DNA of 64,000 nucleotides from Anthopleura xanthogrammica (Eukaryota > Cnidaria > Anthozoa > Actiniaria > Actiniidae): assembly GCA_964019055.1 (NCBI GenBank), contig OZ025221.1:8028468-8092467 (forward strand), written 5' to 3'. Every line of letters begins with the position of its first letter. The stretch's first letter is position 1. A model generated the notes under the pieces. It was given only the letters and a program-made list of their open reading frames with translations. It had not been told where the DNA came from and ran no database searches. This document shows positions 12,122 through 24,100 of this stretch, piece after piece. The translations under genes were made by a program, and so were the position numbers.

Positions 12122-15100
12122 CAGTGATGATGAAGATCTTCTACAACCAAGTATCGCTTCTAAACCATGGATTATAACCCCAGATATGGTCGAGGAGGTA
12201 CTGGCTGTATGTCCAGATGCTAGTCGAGAAGTGATAAAACGTGATTTGTATCAAACTCGTAGCGTAACGTCAACTATTAACAGGATACTGGATGGCGAGG
12301 TGAGGGCGCACTTACAGGACTTTGTTTGAGTACTTCATTGCGTAAAGTTTGCTAAACTTAGTAAAAAAATACACATATACCTGCATATTGTTGTAAAATG
12401 GACCTGACTGCAAAACCTGGGTTTATACTGTTAAAACAAACCAAAAAGTGGTTGAATATCGGTAAAGAAGCTAGTCAGTCAGTTGGTCAAACATCAACAC
12501 AAACATTATTTTGTTCATAAATTAAAGCTTATAACAGCTGTACGTCATTTGAGGTTACAGTTTGTAACTAAATCTCATGTTTTCCATCTTATTATTTTGG
12601 GCTGTTGTACAATATTCACATGACTGCTATATACTAGCAGCAAGACTCATGGGAGGTGGCTATCGAGAAGTTGTAGACACGGATGTTAGGGACTGCTAGA
12701 TCTTTTTCCATTTTACGTGGTACTTTTTACCCTCTGGAAAATTTGGGGCAAGTGAGAAATACAAACCACCATGTATACCTATTTTTATAATTGCATTTTT
12801 GAAAATTAAATAGAGGACTGCTAACAACCTCAAGGTGCATAGGATTCTACAGAACTCCCTCCCCTCCCACCATGACATCAGCCTAAATGAGGCCCTATTG
12901 GGGTGGGGGTGGGGGTGGGGGTATTCATGTCCTCCATCCTATGGCTCAATATTAGAATGTTCTTGTGTCACTTGTGGAACTTTTGCCCCTAACAGAGCCT
13001 CACTGTTGGTAATTCATTAGAGTAGCTAGTCTGTCATTCATTGCTACCTTGTGGCTCTTGTGTTGCTGTTTCAAGGCCATGTCGCTTGTCAGAATTTAAC
13101 CCTGACAGCGCCTCCCTAATGCAAGCACATTGGAGCACCCTTGAAAGTGGGAGAGTATAGGGACTTCAAAATTATATTAGACTAGTATGCATAAGACTAA
13201 AAGATTGGGTTGAAAAAATGTAGTGGATATAGCAAAACGTGTAGAGGCTACAACCCCTAGCTTCTCCCCCTCTGTGGTAGTGCTAATCATGACAAAATGT
13301 TATATATCAGATACATATGCTGTTTGTACTCACAGGTTATTCCAAACAACACCACAGCTTTGCCTGATAACCCAATAAGAGAACTATCTGGAATTACAAA
13401 AAATTTGGCTTCCTCTTCGCAAGACAAGAAAACAATCAACTGTTTGAGTGACACAGAAGTTGATACAGACACTGATGATAGTGACATTGTTATTGTTGAT
13501 GAAAAAAGAGAAAATATTTTTACCTCTTTAAAAGAACCGGTAGGAAAATCCACATACAAAAATACAGATAGTTTGAAGAAAGAGGATAAGGATTATGATT
13601 ACTTGAGTAAGGACCTTCCTGATACAAAAGCAAATTTATCAAAAAATGGAAAAACAAAAACAAATAAAATGAACCGAACTAGTGAAATACAAGATTTTTC
13701 TTTCACCCATGAACTTTGTGAAAAAATGGAAGTTGATCATGAGGATGACGATGGTAGTGATGTTGTTCTACTCACTGTTGAAAGAGAAAAGCCAACTGTA
13801 AAACCTCTGGAAAATTTGTCCAAAAAGCAACCAAAGGATAGCCATAATATCAGTGAAATTATTGACTTAAGTTTTGTGGAACGTGAAAATTATGATGCTA
13901 ATGATTTAGCAATGAACTTGAAAGAGTACAATAAAAATGCTCCATCTTATGAAAAACTGGACACTTTGAATATTGATGTGAAGAAACAACAGGTTGAAGG
14001 AGTAAAATCAAGAGAAACTTCAAGTAAACAGAAATCGGATAAAAATATGTGTCTAAGGATAGAAAGTGATGATGATTCTGAGACTTGCGAAGCCAGGGTG
14101 ACAGATGTCTCTGAGTCTGAATCTGAGACAGAGGATTTGCCTTCTTTCTTTCCATCAATGAAACTTGGGTCTTCTAGTTCACAAAATGAAATGGAGTTCT
14201 CACAAGAAGAGTCTCATGAGGATGAAAACATCCCAAAGAAGAAAAAGAAAGGAAATGCAGAAGAAACAAGGAAAAGAAATGAAGAGAAGAAGGTAATGGA
14301 GTGAACTTCACAGTAGCGTAACAGGGGTGTGGCCACCCCCCTCCAAAAAAAAGTTTGATCTCGGCACCAGAATTTCATCATTTCATGCATGAACCATGTG
14401 GATATGGTGAAAAATAGTACATTACCACCCTAATCCCCCCTTTGATCGAGACCTCACTATGCCCCTTGACCTTTGTGTACAGCTGAGCTCTATTATTAAT
14501 GCATCGACATTATTATATGAACTCTCGCACGGTGCTATTAATCAATTTAGTTTATAAGCAAATGCAGTAGAACTTTTCTGGGATTATGAATATGGTGCAT
14601 TGTGGTCTTGCTACAGTACAAACTTCTTTTGTTCATCATACCTTATTTGGTGATGTTTGTACCCAAGCTACACCACAATGCATCATGTTTATCAAAATTC
14701 AGAAAAGGCCTACAAATACTGTATGTATTCTGTGAAGGCCAAAAAAAAACAAGCATTTGTGGTGGCTGGGTGTCTATACTGTATCATCTTGGTGTCTGTG
14801 AATTAGTGGGGTTTTATCATATTACTTGCATCATTCAAACTATAAACTGAACCCAAAATCTTTTTTTTTTCCACAGCTGTTGAAAGAAAGAGAAAAACAG
14901 AAAAAGAAGGAAATGGCTGCAAAGGAAAAAATTGAGAAACAGAAAGTTCTGCTTGCAAAAAAGAAACAAAAAAAGGTACAAAAGCCAGTATTTTGTAAAG
15001 CACTTTACCTGGATTGTGTATAAAGTATTTATAATTGTACTCGTATCCCTTCCTCTGATTTGAATTTTTTTTAAATTTAAATTAGAATACTTTTGGGCTG

Positions 15101-18100
15101 AGAATAGTGTGAACCAGGCTTTAGTAAAGCAAATGGTGCATCATTTTGATTTTGTGTCACCCCCTCCCCCTGCTCAATCCTAGATCAGCCCCAGCTAAAT
15201 GCAAATTATCAAAACTTTGACTTGTTTTTCTTGCCATGTTTTTTTGGTTGAAGGCAGATGCACTGAATCAAAAATCACAGAAAAAAGAGGATTGTATGAA
15301 GGTAAGAATTGTATTTTTAAATGATTTTAATCTTTTTGAAGATAGTTTAAATATTACAATCTATTATATGCATACAACTATAATTTTTGAAAAAGTCAGT
15401 GAAGATGCTGTTGCATGCTGCATGCTGCACTTTGCTTACCAAGCTTGGAATGTTGCATTCATACTTAGTTGAGTAAATATTATCAGCACAGAAGAAAATA
15501 TGCTGGAAAAATGGCCATAATTTTGGCCCCACCGGTCCCTCCAATAATTTTTAGGGGGGACTGGCCTTCCTACAAAATTCTTGGTTTTGATGTATAAGGT
15601 ATGCAGACTTCGTGTATCCCAGGGAACCCATCATCCATTATTTATTTCAATCTCATTTCTTTTTAGGTAATGGAAGTATGCATGGATCCAGGAGTACTTT
15701 TCAAAGGAGCAACTGATGCTGATGTTGATCCCATTATAGCCAAACTTGCATCCTTAGATGTTTCGTATTCCCTACATACCCAACCTATACCAAAGTGCAT
15801 TACTTGGAAACGTGCCACAGTTGAACACAAAGTTGGAGAAGATCTTGAAGTGAGTAGCATTTCTGTGTGTTTTTTTTTTTTTTTATCCATTTTGGATTTT
15901 TCTCAGTATTTCAGTATTTTTGTTTAAATTACTTCAAGGTTTCATTGGAGAAGATCGTTTTTTTAAATGTTAATAGCTAGACTCAAACTTTTTTTAATGT
16001 AAATAGCGTCCGAAACGTCAGTAAGTGATCTCTCAGCAAAATTATGGAGCTTGTCTCACAACATTGTTGCATTGCAAATCGCATAACTAAATAAATGTTG
16101 CTCGTATTACCGCCCCGAGAGTAGACAGAGCCTTCGATCACAAGGCGTAGTCGAGTGGGTACACAACTAATTTTGACCAACTTTTGACGTCATATCATGG
16201 TAAATAAGAGGACATACCACGCTAAACCATCGGATTTTTTATTTTTTATTTTTTTGCCATAAAAAAGTAAAATAAAAGAGCCAAAAGTTTAAAAGTTTGA
16301 AAGAAAAAAACGTTCACCGGCAAGCTCGCGCTGGATACGTGCGCGAGCAATTCTTCATTTTATCGGCATGTCCCCTTATTTACAACGGTTCTCGACCAAT
16401 CAGCGCGCGAGAAATTTCACAATTATGGTTAAGGAATAAAAAACAGTTTTCCGTGTATTATACTCTGATAAAGACACTTGGGATGTGGAGAGAACACGAG
16501 AGAAGCGTAGGAAACCACGACGCGTAGCGGGGCTTTTTGACCAATCAGAGCGCGCGTAATATCAAAGTTATTTTATAATAAAAAATGCTATCTAAAAATG
16601 CTTTAACTAACCAGGTGTCCGGTGCACGCACGAACCGACCAATCACAGCGCGCTTCGATGCTTAGTCAAGCGGCACTAGATCTGAGTCTCTTTCCAATAC
16701 AAAAGTACAAAAAATACAAATACAAAAATTAACGTGATGTATAGAAAACGATGGTGCATGTCGTTTTCTATCCTCATACTTTTATGTCTCAATTCATTAT
16801 TCTTGTGGGGTTCTGAGACGGCGTTCTATGCATGAGCTTCGCTCTGATGGATATCCTTTATCACTTTCTCTGGCACGTTGTTGGCCAGTTTTTTCTTTCC
16901 ACTTAATAGATGGACTCTTTGACCTTGTAATCTCAGTTTTCAAATTATCCTGAGCTTGATCGTCTTCCATAGTTTCTTTGGTTTCTTCGTTGTCTTCGCT
17001 CCCCAGTTTTTCTTCTAGACTCAGGCTTCTGAAGTGACAGTTGGAGTACCTTTTGTCTTCTTCTTCCAGTTCAAAAACAGGAGACCGACCCGGTGAAGGA
17101 GTGAGAAAGACATCACTAAGGTAGTTGTTGTCGACGCTGCTGCATCGGGATGGATTGGGCGAGGGGTATAGAGACTGGTTGTTCACTAAATTCTCGATTT
17201 TTCGCCGTGCGTTACATAGTAAGGCTTCGATTTCCGTATCCACATTCCCTGCAAAATATAATGTTATTGAATTAAAGGTTGATAACACTTGATCTCCGTT
17301 TTGGATTCGCCATTTGCCGCGAAGTAAATTAAGCCATGGATACACGGTGCAATATGGCGCGCAATGTTGCAGGCAATCGATGTTGCGACGCAATTTGGCT
17401 GCACGCAATGTTGCTGAAGTAGAAAATGATCTTACTTCAGCAACACTGCCTGCAATATTTCAGCAATGTGGCACCGTGCGTCCGCGCCTTTAGGTGAAGT
17501 GTACTTCAGTGGACTTCGGCCATTCCTTGTAAGACGTTTAACGAAGAAAGAACATGCGCTTTGATTGGATAATTATCGCTAGCGTGCTACCCATTTTCAA
17601 CTATGCTTGGAGAAATGCGATTTCTTTGAGCATGGGCTTTAAGAATTGATAGGGCTCTTGGGTCGAGAGTTCTACCTGTACTTGGTTTCTCAAACGTAGA
17701 TAGCTACATAGGTACCCATACGCACTTGGATGGTGTATTTCAGCGCGTGCTACTATATTTGAGAATTGCGTGAATTAAATTTTAATAGAAATTTGTATCA
17801 ATTATCTAGCCTACGCCTCGTACGATTCGTACGCCCTTGTGCCGTGTACGTAGCCTTCCGCGTGCTTCTGTACCAGTGTACTGATTGCCGAATTCCAGCG
17901 TCGCCATTTTTTCAAGAAATCTTCATAAGGTGGTCTTACCTGCTGGAGATGGTATATTAAAAGCAAATGAATAACTACCAATTGCAGGACTTGGCGGTGT
18001 AAAACTTTGATTCGATGGGTACTCATCATCGCTTCTTGAGTCCAGTCTTAAATTTCTTGAGCTTCTCATTCTGGGGGTTCTCGTTACCCCTGTACTGTTT

Positions 18101-21100
18101 TCTTGGTCGCACCTCAGCTCCACACCCTGGAAATTAAGAGGAAAAAATTTGTTTTTCTCTTTTTCTTCTCGACGAAATACGGGACTTATCAGCTGCAGCC
18201 TTAAACGTTGTGTTTATTTGAATTTAGAATAAGTTTTTAAGTATACTGCTTGAAATTTTGAACAACACTATCTTATGCATGACTGCGCAATCGTACAAAG
18301 AAGCTTTACTCTAACTAATACTTTGCATGTTAATCTACCAGAAGCACCGAAGTGAGAGGACCTCTAGCACCCAAGTAAACATCCAGGCAGCTAACTGCTA
18401 GACAAACAATGATAATTAACTCATAATGGATTCGTTACCTCTCTTATTGTATCAGAATTTCGTCGGGAGATAGTCGCCATATTTGGTAACAGAAAGCACT
18501 GATTTACTGGAGAATTTCTATCAGTTTTCGCCGAATCTGCTCTTCCTCGAATGATTAAAGAGGTCCTTCGATGTGATGACTTGGGACTCTTCGGCGGCGA
18601 GGGAACAAAGTACTGTTGGTGCTGTGGGACTGAGAAAGAACAAGGATGGCTACTTTCGTTTTCCGTTGGGCTTCTTCTTTGGAGAAGTGTTTCCATTCTA
18701 CAATCGATATTTGATGGAAAAGACGAAATGGGTGCTGATTCGCCTGTCGAAAGGTTGCCGTTGTTTTCTGTGTCTGGGAGCATAAAACGTTGGCTAGCTT
18801 GGACACCTCCTGGGGTGCACGGAGGGGTGATAACAATAACATGAGGATTTTCGGCCATTAGGTTGTCCGAACTCGAACTTTGGACTTTCTTCTTCGAAGG
18901 AACTGGAAATTTCATGAAACGCGAGCCGCAGCCCGGCGTTTGAGGTTCTGGAGATAATTCTGACTGCATAGCCTTTCCGGTATCAAGTGGTAATAATAGT
19001 CGTTTTAATTTAGGGAATGTTCGCTTTTTCCGTCGTTTTGGAGAGCGTTTTCCATCATTTCCTTCTATTTTCTTTGGGGTCTTATTTGCCTCTTTCATTG
19101 GCGAAGAAAGGCTTAAGTTTCTTGATAAGATTGAATCTTCTATTGGAGGTAGAATGATTTTATTTGGGGTTTGAGGTGAATTGCTCTTGGTTCGTCTCCT
19201 AGATTTACAAGTATGGAGTTGAAGTTCTTCACGAGTGGAACTGTTGTTCTTGATGTCCTCACTAGAAATCGTATTTTGAACCGGAAAAACGAAACTTGCT
19301 TTCCTTAAAAGATGTTCCGGCGTTGGAGGTGATCGAAGTCTTAAATGAGCAGAATTTTCTTCCCCACTTATTTTTGGAGAAAGCTTTCCTTCCCTTAGAG
19401 GGTCACGTACTGGTGAAGTGGACCTTGACAGATTTCGAGATCCTAGTGTTTCATTCACGGGCGAAGTGGACCTTGAAAGACTGTGAGACCTTTGTACTTC
19501 GTTCACTGGCAAAGTGGACCTTGATAGATTGTGAGCCCTGCATGTATGTGCTTCATTTACCGGCGAAGTGGACCTTGACAGATTTCGAGACCTTTGTGCT
19601 TCGGTCACGGGCGAAGTGCACTTTGACAGATTTCGAGACCTTTGTGCTTCGTTCACGGGCGAAGTGCACCTGGACAGATTGTGAGCCCTACATGTATGTG
19701 CTTCATTTACGGGCGAAGTGGACCTTGACAGATTTCGAGACCTTTGTGCTTCGTTCACGGGCGAAGTGCACCTTGACAGATTGTGAGCCCTACATGTATG
19801 TGCTTCATTTACGGGCGAAGTGGACCTTGACAGATTTCGAGACCTTTGTGCTTCGTTCACGGGCGAAGTGCACCTTGACAGATTGTGAGCCCTACATGTA
19901 TGTGCTTCATTTACGGGCGAAGTGGACCTTGACAGATTTCGAGCCCTTAATGTACGTGCTTCATTAACGGGCGAAGTGCGCCTTGACAGATTGTGAGCCC
20001 TACATGTATGTGCTTCATTCACGGGCGAAGTGGACCTTGACAGATTTCGAGACCTTTGTGCTTCGTTCACGGGCGAAGTGCACCTTGACAGATTGTGAGC
20101 CCTACATGTATGTGCTTCATTTACGGGCGAAGTGCACCTTGACAGATTGTGAACCCTGCATGTACGTGCTTCATTCACTGGCGAAGTGGACCTTGATAGA
20201 TTACCAGCCCTTTGTGCCTCTTTTATTGACGACGGAGATCTTGAAGGTTTATGAGTTCTTTGTGTTTCATTGACTGGCGAAGTTGGTCTCGATGGTCTTG
20301 GACTGCCTGTACCTTCAATTGGCGGAAGGATAATCTTATTCGATGGGGTTTGAGGTGAGTTATTCTTAGACACCTGTCTAGAACGTCTCCTCTCCCTGGA
20401 GTCACTGGTTGCCAGCGGAGATTCTTGCCGATTAAATCGTCTCTCTTTGGAGTCTTCCATAGTTAATGTTTCTGGTTTCGTTTCTATTGGAAAAATAAAT
20501 TTTTCTGCTTTTATCATATATGCAGGAGGCGATGTCATATGTCTGCGATGTCGGAAAGTTTCCTTTCGTCCTGTTTTCGGAGACATGTTGCGAGTTTGTT
20601 GTTGGTCATTCGTTGGGGAAGAAGACCTTGAAGCCCTCGGACTGTCTTGTCCCTCAATTGGAGGAAGAAGGATTTTATTTGGTGGAGTTTGAGGGGAATT
20701 GCACTTTGATCCTTGTCTTGAGCGTCTTCTCTCTTTTGATGCATTGGCTGCCAAAGGCCTTTGATTTTTATCATGATGTGTATCGCTGAGGTCAAATGGA
20801 GGACTTTTCCGGCTTTGTTTTCTTCGACTCTCCAGAGGGGGGAGAATAACCTTGCCTTTCGGTGAGCCAACCGGTGACGATTTTGCCCCTGATTTTGCGT
20901 TTGAAATTGAATCTCTTGGCTGTACTTCAACGTACTCGTCTCTCTGGGACCCTACAACCTTATCTGGAGAGTAATTAGGCTGTGGCAATTTCTGGTTAAA
21001 GGAATGCACTTCAGAAGTACTTCTTCTTCTTCCTCCTTCAATAGGTGGAAGAAGAAATCTTTCCGGAGTTGGCTGTAGTGCTGGCGAATCTGGAAATGCC

Positions 21101-24100
21101 AGTTCCATGTTCTTAATTTCGCTAGGAGCATCGAGTGGCGGAAGTGCATACGGTTTGGGCGTTTCTTTTCGTAATCTTTCATTTAATTTGTCTTTCCTTG
21201 GTTGTAAGTTAGTAGTGGACTGTTGTTCCTGGAAATGGTGAATCCTCCTTTCATTGTATTTTACGTCTGGGGTTGTTTCGGGGGAAGAGTGATGCCGAAG
21301 ATGCCTTCCACGTCTCGGGAACTTGCCTGGTCTAGGTATTACCTTTGGTATGGGCACCCAGGCTTCCTGTATTTGGCTAACGTTTGTTGACGTAGTTTGG
21401 CAGAACATGACGGTTGCAGAATGAGTACCGACTGTTTCCAAAGGAAAAGAGGATAGTCTTGCCAATCTTTTAGGCCTTTTCCATGCAGAATTTGGTGGAA
21501 CTGTCATTTGTGACAACGAAGTAGAAGGCAGAACTTTATTATCTGTATGAGTAGAGCTATGCAAGCCTACTTTTAGTGCATCGACGGACTCTGCAGCTCT
21601 TGGAAATTGCTTGTTTCTATTGGTATTCATGATTTGTTCTTGGATTCGAATTTGCCCAGTACTACCTCTTCGGGCCAGCTTGATTTTTGGTCTTTGTAAA
21701 GGACCATCACACGATATAAGAGTCTTGGGTTTTAAGATTTGAAATCCGTTCTCCCTCTCCAAACGGTCTCTGGCTTTTATTTGCAATAGCTCGCGGGGGG
21801 AATCTGATCTGTTTGTAAATGATGAAGACCTCCTCTCTCGTACAATAACGGGACACATACTCCGCACGCGCTTGTCCTTGTCTTCGTCGATTTCGGTTCC
21901 TAAATCAGATGCTCTTCTTCTCAGGGAAGATTTTTGGATTGTAGGTGGACTTGGTTGGTAGCGTTTCGGACTCTGTTCTTTGGATGTGTTCTTTACAACA
22001 CCACTAATTCTTTTGCCTATTTCAAGAATTTCATTTTCTTCACCAGTTTCATAATTCTTTAGCGTATGAGAATTACCATCTCTGACTATTTTAGCAGTCT
22101 TATTAGAAAAATTATTATTGCACTTGCTGTTATCTTCATTCTGGATTTTATCGTTCGCCTTCATATTTTCTTGACTAGATTTGTGCCCGCTTTTGTCCGT
22201 TATTAGCGGCCCAACATGATTGTTTATTTTCGTCTCTTTTAAAACACAAACCTTTGAATCGTTACCGTTGTAATTATTAGAACAATTCTTCACAGATGAT
22301 GGAATGAGAGTGTTCGGTGTTTCGTCCGTGGTCTTTTTCCTGTTGTTTTTTGAAAGCTTTATCGGTCCAGTTGTCCCATTTATTCCGTTGCTGCGATGTT
22401 CAGAATGAATTATTTTTGAACTGTTTTCTGTCGTTTCTTTGAAAGATGTACGAGGATCACTGTCCATGACAAAAGCCAAATATACGTCGATATTTCGAAA
22501 ACAAACTTTAGCCAAAAGAATCAAATTTCCCAAAAAATTACAGCCATAAAACCAAGAGAACTCTAAAACTGAAACATTTCTTCATTTTGAATTCCTATAC
22601 ACACCGGCGAGACTTGTCTAAAGATAAACCACGTATGAAAATAAAATTGTTCTTTGACTTGGAGCTCCGAGTCAAACAAGAATCATGATTGGCTAGTCAT
22701 GTACAGTTGCCATGGTAATCCTAAAAAATGTCTTTAGAGCACCATGGTTACTGAATTGACGTCATTGAAATGGCTGGAAATGGTTTATTTTGCATCGATC
22801 GATCCATGCTCATAGGAAAGGTTACTTTTCCTTGAATGAAGAAGCAAATTTTGTCGATTGTTTTTTTGTAAGTCAAAAAGATTTTCACCATTGGAATCAT
22901 CTGCTGTACGTGTACATCAAAGTGCTGTGGTCATGGCGTTTTAAGGTGTTCCCTTCCTGTTTCTTCAAACAACCGTACCGAAACATTTTGAGCGGCCGTT
23001 AAACTATTTTTACTAAGTTTGATTCTTATGAAATTCTAAAATATAAAATATCAATCCTAAAATATTCTACTTAGATTGAAGTTTATAAAAATGTAAAATT
23101 TAAAAAAATTCAAATTAAGATAGCGGCGATAAATACGAATCGTTCGAATTGAAATTGAATTGAAATTGTAATCGCTCAGAATTTAGGCCAAGCTGAATTC
23201 AAATATTCTTGTTTATTTCCACTATATCTATATTATATTAGAAAAAACCTACTAATGGTCTATCACCAATCGAGCCCTGTGATTGGCTGAGATACTAGGG
23301 GTCTATTAGTGATAGACCTCTAGTAGCGAAACGCGCCGGTTTTGAAAACCAAAAAATATATATTTAAAGCAAAATCCAAAACTTTTTGCATCCTTTTATT
23401 GGACCGATTAATAGGTTTTTACTAAAACAATTAGACCTCTCGCCCTCATGGCCATGACCATTCGGACTCGAGGACTAATTGTTAAATAGTCTAACCAGTC
23501 CCCGGTCTGTGCCACAAAATTGTCTCAGGGTGTTTACTCTCCAGCCAACTAAAGCCCGTAAATCACGAGAGTAAGTGTTAGTGTGATGCCTTTTGGGTAT
23601 CTCTGGCTGAGAGGTTCGCTCTTCACTAAACCAGAAATCAAAGTTTGTCTTTAAAACTCACGCTCGGCCAAATAAGCCACAGGTAGCCGCCATCTTATTT
23701 TATCCTCCTTTTCAAGTAAATTTACTGGATGACACTCGTGACACTCGGCACGTCCCGCGCTTCACGGCTAACTTCAAAGGAGGATTTCTTTTTTATTGCA
23801 GAATCGTTTGGTTTAGATCTAAAACAATTAGACCTCTCGCCCTCATGGCCATGACCATTCGGACTCGAGGACTAATTGTTAAATAGTCTAACCAGTCCCC
23901 CGTCTGTGCCACAAAATTGTCTCAGGGTGTTTACTCTCCAGCCAACTAAAGCCCGTAAATCACGAGAGTAAGTGTTAGTGTGATGCCTTTTGGGTATCTC
24001 TGGCTGAGAGGTTCGCTCTTCACTAAACCAGAAATCAAAGTTTGTCTTTAAAACTCACGCTCGGCCAAATAAGCCACAGGTAGCCGCCATCTTATTTTAT

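Noticed and set aside
19296..19967. 223-aa plus-strand frame with [19 protein letters not shown] repeats
   Set aside because: It is the exact complement of the coding minisatellite in the nested gene; unit lengths are multiples of three, so both strands stay open.
18551..20930. Several plus- and minus-strand frames across the nested gene
   Set aside because: They are shadows in other frames of the 1343-codon first exon on the minus strand.
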